DNA of 64,000 nt from the NCBI GenBank assembly GCA_036785705.1, contig JAWUZG010000295.1, positions 124,001 to 188,000 on the forward strand. The letters are read 5' to 3'. This document shows, in pieces, positions 1 to 12,800 of this stretch (positions within the stretch are counted from its first letter, which is position 1; each line of letters starts with the position of its first letter). Below the pieces are notes generated by a model. It saw only the letters and a list, made by a program, of their open reading frames with translations, had not been told where the DNA came from and searched no databases. A program made the translations under genes and the position numbers. This DNA comes from Acanthornis magna (taxonomy: Eukaryota > Chordata > Aves > Passeriformes > Acanthizidae).

Positions 1-62
1 CAGCCTCACATCCACCAGCACCCCCAAGTCCTTCTCCCCAGGGCTGCTCTCAGCCTGTTCAC
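1..62. repeat. CR1 LINE fragment
   Basis: The text around 'acccccaagtccttctcc' followed by 'cagggctgctctcagcctgttcac' matches a stretch I recognise from avian CR1 LINEs. It is cut by the window edge, so its true length is unknown. It carries no open reading frame. Confidence 0.7.
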
Positions 63-314
63 ATGAGGTACTGCAGAACTTGAGTCTGAAATAAAGGCTC
101 TATTGCCTTCCCTTTTGTGGAAATTTCTCAGTGTAAAGGCCAATCAAACAGTTTGTGTGTGGGAAAAGTGAGAACTGATAGCTGATTAAGAGTTGTGTTG
201 TTCAGAGTGTTCTACCCCGGCTTGTCCTTATACAATCAGTGTACAGGGGAACACACCCGAAGATCATATGGAATGAAAAGGTGCTGCCATTCCACACCCA
301 CAACATTTGGGGTG

Positions 315-392
315 AGCCTCGTCCAACCTAACCTTGAACGTGTCCAAGCTGGGCATCCACCAGCTCTCTGGACAACAATCTCTGTATTTGGT
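315..392 (-). repeat. CR1 LINE 3'-end fragment
   Basis: The wording 'cctcgtccaacctaaccttgaac' followed by 'gggcatccaccagctctctgg' is the antisense of the conserved CR1 3' region. It is diverged and short, as for an old 5'-truncated insertion. Confidence 0.65.
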
Positions 393-836
393 TAAACAAT
401 ACAAAGAATACGTATTATTTTCCACAGCCTTAAAAGTGTGGGGTTTGCCTTCTTTTTTCCATATATGCCAGATTTCCTCCAGTCTAGGTGTAAGAGCTCA
501 CTTTGGGAGGACGTCGCTCCTGAAAAGTGTTAGGCTTTCTCAGAGTGCTCACACTTCAAAGGAGCAACCAAGAGCAACAGTTACCTGTTACTACTCTCCC
601 TGGACAGAATTTTCCCATCCTCTGCAGACACTGCCAGGAAGCAAACTCTTGCTTCATTTTATTTTAGGCAACAAAACAATTCTTTCTAAGCTGTCAGGCT
701 TTTCAAAATATGAGTTCTTGTTGATATTCAGTTTTTTGGGAATGCAGCCTTAGTACAAAACCTGTGTGAAATCCAAGGACCTTTGAAAATCTGGTCCTTG
801 TGTGTGCCAGTTTCAACTATATAACATGCTGTATAT

Positions 837-858
837 ACATGCTGAACATTCAGCATGT
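837..858. repeat. Near-perfect 22 bp palindrome
   Basis: Two 10-base arms (acatgctgaa and ttcagcatgt) are exact reverse complements separated by two bases. No function can be assigned. It may be chance or a tiny hairpin in an unannotated transcript. Confidence 0.6.
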
Positions 859-3800
859 AAAAATGCTGGGCATGCAATCTTCCAAAATGCTGGCAGTAAC
901 TGCCCAAGTGAGTCATTTACCAGAATAAACAAGGGATCTTACTCAAAGTAGGCAAGGAACTGCTCTGAATTTCCAGCAGTCTATTTTATACAATGCCAGT
1001 GCAAATGTCTTTGCTTTTCATTTTGGTCATTATATCACTGAACAACTAAACAGATGGTATATGAACAGGATGCAAAACATTTAATAATGCCAGGAAAGGT
1101 ACAGTAATACCAACTGTTCTGGCCTGCTGACCTTGGTATAGTTTAGAAAACATTGAAAAAAGATGCATGCCATTTTATTCTCTTTTTTTCCCTCCTGCTT
1201 CCTGTTTTGGTCTAACCTCTACAAAAGAGAAGCTAAAACCTGGAAATTAGACTTAGCTGTTTACATGCAAGGAGAATTCAACACATTTTACCTTGCCCAT
1301 TTAGTACTAAAGATAGAAAAATAATGCAACCTGTAAAAGTGCTGCCTCTACAGCCTTATTATCCTTCCCAGGTCTATGGCCAAATATCTCTATAGTACAT
1401 TAATTATGACCAGAATTTGGCTACAGGTAATTATATAAGCTGAAGCTACCAAAAATTTAGCAAACTGCTCATCCTCGGATAAACTATGGTGCTGGAATGG
1501 TAGGACAAGAGGGACACCTACCTCACCTTCCTTTAAAGCCCAAGAAGTGCAGCCTCTGAATAAGGATTGGTAAGATATCTGCTTTGTCGCCTTTCTTTCT
1601 GGACAAAGAGGAGAGGTCAGGAGCAGACAGTGTCCTTGAGTCAGGTTTTCAAGCCAAACACACATTGCAGATGGTGATATACAAAAATAGGGACGTTAGA
1701 AATACTCCTACAATGATATTAGGCTCTTGATTTTGTCTTTGTCCCAAAGACATGCATTTTTTTCTAACATCTTAACTTCTAGAAAGTAAAACAAAGTAAA
1801 AGTCAGAAACATCAAAGAGTTCATCAGCATTAACAGATCAAAAACCACTACAAAATTACAAAATAAGCCCCAACTAAAAACTAAATTAACCCAAGATTTG
1901 GGGGAAGTTATTTCAGTCTACATCTCTTATGCACATCTCATGACATTTTCATACTTTGGGTTAACTTTAGCATACACAGCTCACTCCTGCTTCCCTGCAA
2001 GGGTTGAACTACTTCCATTTTATATTGTCAGCTAGCTGCACAGACCCTAGCTTTGAAAACATAAAACCATAAATGTCTCATAAAAACAATGATCTTAAAA
2101 ATATTTGAGCATTTCAACTTTGTTGGGGGATCTTTGCATGAGAGCACACCACACCACAAAGGTGGATTTAGCAAAGTGGACTCAGTAAACATAGGAAAAA
2201 ACCTTGTAAGGCCACCTGGCCGTTACAAGACAATTTTTCCCCCATATTTGAGCTTTTTTAATAAGAATGAAAAAAGGTGCTTCTAACATCCCTCTTAGCT
2301 AAGGTTCTCCCTCACTGAGCCAATAAACCTTCTTAAGCTATCTGAATTACTTTTTAAATTAAGAGAGCAGCACACATTCCTGCAAATGAGAACAATAAGA
2401 GGTTTTTGGCAATGATCCTGCTCACTAATTATAATATTTCACATTTATGCACTGCCTTTCATCTCTCAGGGTTCTAGAGTGCTTCACTAAACAGTGGACT
2501 CTGTCCACAACTGTTGCCTCCCAGTTATGTCACACTTGCTCACAGGACATGCGAAGTCTGACCGACTTCACAGCTGTTTGCCTCACACACAGAGACAAAA
2601 ATGCCACTGTTGACACTACATTCAATTAATTTCATTAATATAGAAAGCATAGGAATAATACATTCAAGTCAAGGAAACTGGCCTGATCCAATTGAATCTG
2701 GTTGAAAAAGGAAGATGCTACAACCAGGCAAACCTACAGTACCTTAAAAGCAATGGCAGCAGCGGAGGTACATCTCCTAAATTCCTCCTGAGAGCAGGGA
2801 TGTTCCCAGTGTTTACAGTTACACATCAGAACCCCTGCCATGGGTGAAGACACTCACACTGGATTGTTTATTATGGCTGCATTTGACCATGAGGATGTTA
2901 CTCAAAACCAAAGGCCACATGCCAGCATTCCTCATGGTTGTGGGTCCTCCCTCCAGAAGCTGATCACACAAAGTGAACCACTATGGCCACACTGTCACTG
3001 AAGCATAAAAAACCAGCTCTCCCAACCAAGAAAACCGTGTACAGACTATGTCTGGGTGCCACCTGGTGACGAAACAGCACTAACAAGTCTGCTCAAATAC
3101 ATTAACTGAAGTAAAACCACTCCCAACAAAAACATCTCTAGCTGAGAAAGCCCCCACAGCATGGCCCTGTAGGCTTCACACAATCCCCTGCTGGTCTTCA
3201 TTTCTGACCAACAAAAGCTGGGAAGATGGAGCAACTCCCACAGTCAAGGTCTTGGCAGAAAAACAGTGCCTGCCCTCCTGCACTCCCCCACCACCAAAAT
3301 CACAGCTGGGCTCAGCATGGGGCCATTTTCTCCCACGCTTTTTTCTATTAAATAGAAGGGATTGTTATTTTGTTTTGTGCTAACAACTGAAAAGTGGTTT
3401 TTTTACCCCTGCAAAGCACTGCCATCCCTTAGATCCACAGACTTTGTGTGAGTGCAGAGCTGTGCAATCCATCAGGGAAATCTGTGATTTTGCCCATTGT
3501 GCTGGTTGAGTTGTGAGAAGGGCTGTAATGGGAGCTTTCATGGCCCCAGTAATTCATAGCAAGACACTGCACTAGTGCACATAATTACATGCTGAAGAGG
3601 AAAAGGCATTTTGGCAGCAAGGGAGGTGCAGGGATCTGCAGGAGGTGGCTCTGGCTCCAGCCACGGCTGCTCAGGTCACAGGTCCAGCAGCACAAGCATA
3701 AGCTCCCCACACATCTCTTACAGAAACAACAGCAGTCTGAATCTCATCAGAGTCGCACTGGTTTTAACCCCACACAAACTTCAAAGTTTTCTTGATTTAC

Positions 3801-6800
3801 ACACATAAAAGATCAAAATAAGCCCCCCCACCATCTTCAGCTCATTGTAAACAAAAAAAATTCTTGCAAGTCTGACTGGCCCAAAAATCAAAGTCCCTGA
3901 GCCTTTGCGGGGAGGCAATAAATCTGAACCTTTCACAAAATATTTTTTTCAAATAATTGCCAGTTGGGGTTGTGTTTCTCATTTAGAAACTTCCATATAA
4001 TTACAATATTAAAAGAAACATGGTAAAAAGTGTGACAAGACAGAGCAAATTTAATTTCTGCAAGTATGAAACAATTACAGAAGAAGGACTCACACTCTGC
4101 TGAGAGAAACCTCATATCCAGTGCTCAATGAGCTAACCAGGAGAGAATACAATTTGCATAATGTTCAATTAGCAGCATAAATATATGCTAATCATACCCA
4201 GCTGCAAGCATCTCGCTTTATCTCATGTGCTTTGTACAACAAAGTAGTATAAAAAATTAAAGAAAAGCTTGTGTTGCAAAACTTAAAGGCAAATCCAAAC
4301 TTCCTCCAAGTTGAAGCTTGTTCTATAGCTTGGGATCTTTAGAAGATTTCAGGCAGAGCAGTCCCTGGAGTCTCTTTAACTTGCCCCACACTGACCCACT
4401 ACCAGCCTATCTCTGCAAAGACCTGCTGACTTACTGTTCTCAATACACCATTTTCATCTTGCAGACTTTCCATCTGCTTCACTAAGTTCCAGATCAAGCA
4501 CAAGTGGTTTCAAAGTTGTTTAAAGCCTAAGTTGCCACCATCAGCAGTTAAGCACAACAAAGCATCTAACCTGACAGGTCCCACTGTAATAAAAAAATCA
4601 AAATAAGGGGGTTCTAAATTAATTTCTCCAAAAGGCAGGGTTACTCATGACTGCAACTTGGGTTATAGCAAGTCTGTGGGAACATAGAAATGTATTAACT
4701 GGTGACCAGAACACATACATTCTGGTTAGTTTCTTCACAGGTGTTTATAAAATACTTCTAAGTGCAGGTAAACAAGTATTTTACATTTCTGGTATTTTGT
4801 TGAGGGGGAAAAAAGACACCTATAAATCTCCACATTAGCAAACTCAGATCATTTGCAGATGCATATACCACTCCAGACACAGCAGCAAGAAAGCCAATCA
4901 AACATAAATAAAAGCAGAAGTTGAGATTCAGGCTTTAAACCAATAAAATATTACTTAAGTAAGGGACTTAGCAAAATCTAAGACACAATTTTAAAGCCTG
5001 GTGATGATAGCAAGAGTGGTAGTGACTTTAAGGGAATGCTTTAGGGTTTTCTATGTCAAAAGAAATGCAGACTCAATGCAAAATATTTGCAAATGAGAGA
5101 AGTGAGATCTTTGTATATTTTGTGCAGATATATATAAGCATGTAAGAAAGTTCAGACCTAAAAAGAAGCTTTTTTGGTATGGGCGCTGCATGTGTATGCA
5201 TTTTCTGTTGATTCAAAATCAAAACAGATTAGGAAAATCAATACTCAATTCCTTTTCTAGATTTTTATCCACTGTAATACACAAAAGCAATTTAGGTGCT
5301 GGCTGCACTGGATCCTTACTTCAGCATTTATTAGATGAGTATATTTGTCATTCCTTCTGACAAATAATAGATAACAGGTGACAAATCAAGATTGTTTTAT
5401 TTTTGGAGTATTTTTTTAAATGTAAGCAAAACAGAAAACTTTTTAAAAAATATATATATTTAGTTTCTGATGCTAGGAGAGGCAAGAGTCAGAAAAAGCA
5501 TCAGCCATTATTAACCATGACCAAAACCACTCATATTACAGGAGTCCACGGGCTTTCTAAAATGTTGCCACTAGAAAATGAGGAAGAAAGGCTGGTGTCA
5601 TGATTAGCTGACTGTTCTACAACTTTGAATAATCACTGTGTGTTCAAGACCACCCTGTATGGAGACCATCATTCTCTCACAGTGATGTTGACTGGTTTGC
5701 AGACTAAAGCTATAGAAACAAGAAAGAAACAGATTTATGCTGGTCTACAGAAGAGACATGAAAATTTTAACCACAAATTACATCAAAATATTCTGGTCCC
5801 CTCACAGGATGAGACAGTTTGGGTGCTGAATTTTGGCTGCAGTCAAGTGTACCATCTAATTTTAAAATTATAAAATTATATTCTAATTATCTGACCACAC
5901 TTTAAGTCAACTAAGAGTACTTTTTTCCTAACAAAGATTTTTAAAATTCTGTTCACCTTAATCTGTGTTACCCTTCTATCTTTTGAACAGTGTCGACTAC
6001 ACTAATTGTCCACGTTATATCCAAAAAACCGAGCTTTTGCCTTTTGCCTGTATCAAGGACTCTAATTTTTCATCCATTTCCTTCATGTTCCGGTCCTCCT
6101 CCATTTTCAGTATGCAGTAGGATGTCTATGAAATTCATGTGTTACTATTTGTTTTTCAGAATCTCTTGAAATTGCAGCACAATGAAAAGAAAATTAGTCC
6201 CAGCTCCAGGAGAAGGAATCCCATTAAACAGTAAGGGCAAACACACAAATTGCCTGGTACTGAAAATAAATAGCAAGCTGAAACACATGACTAGATGGAC
6301 TGTAGCATCTGCCTAGTGTGTTTTCATACTCTGATTCAGATGAAAATAATCAATAAAAAGGAGGACTGTCCATCAAAATCAGTGAAAAGTTTAAACCAGA
6401 GGAAGTTATACAGGAGATGCTCTACAGTCACAAATTCAGGAGACAGGAAAACAAAAATAACAAGCAGAACTTTAAACAAAGCACATGAAAATTACAGCCA
6501 CTAGTGAAAAAACAGGATGTTACAAAAAAGCTTAATGGATGGGGAACTGAATAAAAGCAATCTGAAAATAACTACAGATCTTTTAAACATAAACTATCAT
6601 AGACTGAGGAGATTTTGTATTATGAATAAGGCTAATGAAAGTAAGCTGACAGAGACAAAAGTTATGATTTCAACAACTTTCATTCAGTGAAGCAAAAAAT
6701 GAACAATTTCAGGGACAGAAATCTATATACCCATTCCTGTCACACAAAATAGTACATTAGCAGAGCAGCTAATGTCCAAAACTTACTTATCACGTTCTTT

Positions 6801-9800
6801 TATTCCTAAATCACAGTCACACTCCCTCTGCTCTGTGTTAAACTGGATGACTGCAATTGCTGCCTCAGCACTTCTTCACTTCTCACTCGAATCCCAGAAT
6901 ATAAGGTATTGGACAAAAGACATGCCGGGTTTGGCAAAATTAGTCAGCTTCCCTCTCCACATCCATAACACGTAGATCATCTGCTCAAAACACAAGGGCT
7001 AAAATACCATAATTTCTAGGATATTTGTGGTACTTTAAAGACATCTGCGCTCTAGAAACTGAATTGAGACCTCTAAAGTACTTCATACAAGTCCTCCAGC
7101 AGTTGTTAAATGGGAATGACTTTTACAGAGTGGGAAAGATTAGCTTTTGTCTTTTTAATACATTATCTAATTCTCAGCTGGAATAAAGCACTGAAAACAG
7201 CTAATTTCTGCAGAATTCCTTTCCTTTTCTCATGGTCAAAATCATCTGTACCTTTCAACACACTTCAAACACTAAATAAGAATTCATCTAAGAAATTACT
7301 GAAAGTTTTTTCAAAATAGCCTAATGATAATCCAAATGTGTAATACTCATTATTATTAATGTAAAGTACATGTGTAAAGGAAAGGAGACTGTACACCTTG
7401 AGACCAAGTATTGCACTGCTCCATGAAACTGAAAAGTTACTGCCATTCATACCAAGCAACTGAAGTACAAACATTTCTTTTACACCGTACCAAAACTATA
7501 TCAAAGTGTGCTCCAGAGATGAGGGTTTTCTTGGTGGCACTACACCTGTTCATTTCATGAGGTTTTAATAGTTGGGATGATAGAAACTGAGCTCTAAAAG
7601 GACCTCTTAGACATAACGGAGTTATTCCCTTAAGCTTCATGACCGAAATATATTCACAGACAATTTAAAGAAAAGATTACTCAAAAATATAAATGTGTAT
7701 TTCTAATAATTTTTTTAAAATACACTTTCATTTCTCATACCTCAGAGGCTCCTTCTTACCTGTCTTCTGGGGAGGAAAAAGAAAGAATTTACAACATGCA
7801 AAAGGACTGTAAGCCATCTTCATTAACATTGTTTGTGATTAGTACAACACTTAAACCCCACCTGATTAACTGATTAACTGGAGAAAAACAAACAGATACT
7901 ATGCTATGCAAGAGAAACTAGAAGAACTCTGGTAAGGGTTGAACAGTGAGGTCAAGATTGTTATGAACAGAAATACATTGCAAGTCCTGTTTCATAAATA
8001 TTTGTGTATTTATGTTTATAAAACATCTTCACTGTTAGTTCTGATGAAAGCACTACAATGACTCGATGGGCAGGTTAATAATCAGTGTTCTTTCACCCTG
8101 ATGTGGGCCTTTATAAAACTACATTTTCTTTTGTCAAAGCTGCAGCTGTACTGAAAGCTCGTTCCTTCTTGAACATTCATTTAATTTCTGAACATATACA
8201 TGGTATTATTGCGTAAACTTATTTAAGAGGTCAACTCCATTCCTCTGGAGCTGCATAAGCTTTAAAAATACCTATCACAACACAAAATTTCCACTTCAAA
8301 ACTTCTGAATTCCCAGGCAAAGCCATTTTTTTAAGCATTTACCTTTTCAAAAAATAAGAAAATAAACAAACAAACAAAACTGCTAGCATTATAATAAATA
8401 TCACCAAGCTCAAATTATAATTTTGGGCATGTGTTTTCTCTGCCTACTGGATTTCAGTCCTGAGAAGTCCCATTTCTCCCTGAGAAGTTCTTTCACCATG
8501 CAGCAGCTCAGACCTGTTTGTGGGGCTGTCCCCAGCCCCAGAGCTCTCACCTTATAGCTTGTCTGCATGGTACTGAAAACACCGATCACCTCGGGAACCC
8601 TCAGCTATATTAGATATAATTACTCAAATGATGACAAATTGGGAAGGAAGTTTACCATGCACTGATTAATTAAAGAAACAAAACCAGAATACCTGTGGCT
8701 AAAACTCTTTGGGGACTTCTGCCTCCAGCTCTCCCCCAGCACTCAGTCCTCCCCTTACCCTCCCAGGCTGTGGAAATAGGCACTTTTCAGAATAACTAAG
8801 GATGCCCTGCCTATGTCACTCCTGGGACACCCCAGCTTTCCTACAAGCAGCCACAGCTGCACACATGAAAGGGTACAGACCATAAACCCAAATCATCAAA
8901 CCCAGATTAGTTTCTTCTGAAGAGATCATTATTTCTTTTAAGCTGAGGAAAACGTCCCGTCTCCAAATTCTCTTTCCCCTGCCAAAAAGAAGGCAGATCC
9001 CCCCTCCTATATCCAGGGGTTAAAAACAAAAAGCCTGCTCACAACCTGTGAAACTAACAAAAGACAAACTGAACACTATCACAGATATCACCTTGTACTC
9101 AGTACCGACGGCAGTAATTGAACCTCATATTCTCTAAATTACGGTTTAATTATTTGTAGTATAAAAATTGGATGGGATGATGAACCCTTCTCCTCTTTTA
9201 TATCTTTGCCTCATTCACATGCCCATGCCAAAAGCCATCACAACATGCAGCAAAAGAGTGTTATTTTCACCACTCCCAATGGCAAAGATCCTCTGGAGCA
9301 AGTGTTCTTTGCATACATTTGGCCTTCTGAGTCTGAGGTCTTCTGGAAGGAAATCACTACACTTTAACACCCTGAACATGAATTTTCAATAGACATCCAA
9401 ACAGATTGATCTCTCACTCTTTGTCTGGAATAAAATATACTTAATTTTGGATTGTAAAAGTAAATAACATAAGTAAGTACATTCTGGGAGTTAAGTATAA
9501 ATGACAAAAACATATGTTACACCAGTGTTTATACAGAAGCATAGATCACATTTCTTTATACACTCTGGTTATTGTCTTTCGAAGCACTGATACAATCCCT
9601 TGAATATGAATGATGTTTCCTGTAAAATAAATACCACAAAATCATCCTACATAGCTGGCTGGAGTGTATTACTCTGAGGACAAATATATCTTTTGAACTC
9701 TACACAGACCACTGAGTATGGGGCTGAGAAGACCAGGGGTCTGCTTTCAGCCCTGATGCTGCCTAATGAGCAGCTACAGCAGCTTTTGATAGGGAAGTCT

Positions 9801-12800
9801 AACATTTCTGTGTCCCATTTCCACACATGCAGAATGGGAATAATGACTTTTTTTTTTTAACAAATAATCTTGTGAGCAACAGGTGAAAACACGGTAATAC
9901 AAGCTTATTTTATCCAATGTGTCAAGCTTTCTCCGTGCAATCTCATTTGTATTATTCATGCATGAAGGATGCAAGAGAAAGATCCTTCAGCATCACAATG
10001 CTAAAATTGTTCTCCTTCGCTATTCCCTGCTGCTGCTGTAACATATTTTGCGGCCAGACTCCAGTACGGCTGGTGTTAAACAAACAGGAATGGTACCTAC
10101 ATCTGCTCAGAAAAGGGTTGCTTAGCAACTGCAATCAAAGGGTGTTTTATCCTCACCAATCTACTGTAAATTAATAGAATTCTCTCTACCATATTCTAAC
10201 ACTTTTAGTGGCTATATAAATGGTTGTTTATTATTATTATTATTTTTATTTTGTAGCTAATGTGTTTCATTTCATGATCTGATTCAGGCAAAAAACAGAG
10301 CAGCTAGAAAAGGTCATATTATGAAGCACAAAAAGGTTCAGAGACTTGTTTGATGTAGAAATATTCTTTGACAGCTCATTGCGTTTATTTACTATACCCT
10401 TTTCTTATGCCATTTCAGAATCTATTTCAGCTGCCCCACGGGAGCATGAAGCCATTAGCCTGAATTATCATTCTGAATGCAGATTTCACAAGGTAACACC
10501 AAATCATGAAGGTTTTGATTCCTGTAGCTACTGAGATGCTTTCCCTTTGGAGAGGTTACAGGTCTGCCATTTGTTTGCATATTAACAGCATTGATTTTCA
10601 GTATACCTGACACTGGAGTGTTCATTTATCATATATGTAATAGCTGAATACCAGAAGGTGTGCTGCAGAGTGCATGTCAACACATAGAAAAGAAATTAGT
10701 ATATCTGAGATATTAAACAGGCTATGCAAGCGAGGAAACAATCAAATATGGAGCAAAGAAAGCTGGTAGAGCCTATTCATCAGGTTTTAGCAAGTTTCAT
10801 TTCCAGCCATGCTGAAATGGGAGCAGAATTTTGATTTAAAAGGCTTTTACTGAGGACACTGAAGCAAAAATCTGGGACTTATTGGTGAACATTAAAGGTC
10901 GCATACTCTCCTCATCACGAAATAGCTTTTAGTAGCAGGAGGATCAAAAAGGCTGGTAGAACCCAGATGAGCCCATATACCTCCTTTCTTCCACTATGTC
11001 CAGACATACTTTCACCAGGTGTGCATCTGAGCCTGCAAATGTCCTGGTCTACAGCCAGCCCTCAAACTGTCCTCTATTCCAGCTGCCCTTTGCTCTCCAC
11101 ATTCCACACCACACCCATGGTCCATGTGTATTTAAATGGTATGCAATTATTTAAATTCCTCCATCTGTCTCCCCACAACCTTACACATATTAATTCTTGG
11201 AGGGAAAATGGCTTTGCTATTTGCTAGATGCCAGCATTCACCGGGACAGCAGCCAGCGGAGCAGGTTGTTAAACAAACATCCTGATGGAACAAAACCAAG
11301 TGTGAAGCAGCAACACAGAGAAGAATACACTTGTACTCAAACAGAAACCTCCTAGAAGAACCCAGGCAAAGCCAGGAAACAACAAAACAAGCAAGCTTTC
11401 ATTTGTTTTGTCCGTAACTGTAATAAAGGTGAGGAAGTTGAAAGTGCTTTGCTTAGAGGAGCCCTCCACACTTCTCCTCCCTCATATCAGTGCTCTGTAC
11501 TCCATGCAATCCAACATCAAAAGCAACTCTGGCCAAAACAGCTCCTTAATTTTTCTGCTGTGCTTGTCTCTGATTAAAGCGTGAACTTTAATGTAAACAG
11601 CACTTTATCTGAGGGCAGGAATTCACACAAAACCACCAAAACAGTAAGATGCAAGGTGGACTCTTGGTACTTCCAGAAACTACTGCAGGCTCAAGCCGTG
11701 GATGCAGTAACTACAATTTAGCACCATCTGTGCTTATATCAGTTTTCATACTCTTAAAATATGCACTATATTTGTGCAGTTCCCTCAGCAAGAGAACTGA
11801 GGTATATCCTGTGAGAGTAGCAGCTAAAGATCCAGAAGTTTGATGCAAGATTGCTTAATAATTCCACAACTCTCTTGAAAATGTACTTTAAAATAATACA
11901 TAAACTCTTTAGAGATGGGGGCTGGTTTGTTTGTTTAAAGAGGCATGTTCAATTTTTGTATTTTCAATCCAGAAAATGTATAGGTGGTAAATGCTGACAA
12001 AACTCAGCTTAAAAATATATTTCTCCACAGTCGACTTATCCAGCCTGGAGAGTCCTAAACTGAGGATTCTCTAGAATGTAAACTGTTCCATAATTTCAAT
12101 CCTTCTTCTAGATACTTCATTCAGCTCTACCACGCCTCTGTGAACGGAGAGGGAAGAAGGGTCCAAATGTGAGAGAACCACCAACCCATGATCTGGTACT
12201 GATGTTCCCTGCTCTGTTTTCTAATTTCTTCTCCAATAATTTCTACTCTTCCTTTTGAGGTTCTGATGTGTTCCCCTCTCTTGTGCGCCATTTAAGATTT
12301 CTCTACACAGAATTGGATCCAGCATTAATCCCCACAGTATGCAAGCTCTTTCCGTTATCATGTATGAGTATGCTGTGCTGCGTGCACCCATACTGGACTT
12401 CACCGCTGCCCTCTCTCCTTCAGCTGAGCTAACAAATATACCTTTTCTGTTTTATCTTTCAACCAATGCTTAATTCTCTTACTTCACAGGAATTTAATAT
12501 CTTTGAGAGCCTTTAATGAGAGACTTCCCTTGCATACACTTGCAGAGACCATCAGGGAATTACACTGATTTCTGAAGCATGACTTCTCTTTACAAATGCT
12601 GTGTTGGCTCTTCTCCATATGGCCTTTAAATTCACATTAATTAAGAGCCACATGCCCGTAATTTTCAATTTTTACCACAATTCCTATTCAGTTCCTCTGA
12701 AATACTGTTTTGTGATTTACCTTGGAGCTTCTTTTTTTCTTTTTTTAACTAACATGTCATTAGCCTCTTGAAGTCACAAGGTAACAAAGTGGCTTTCAAC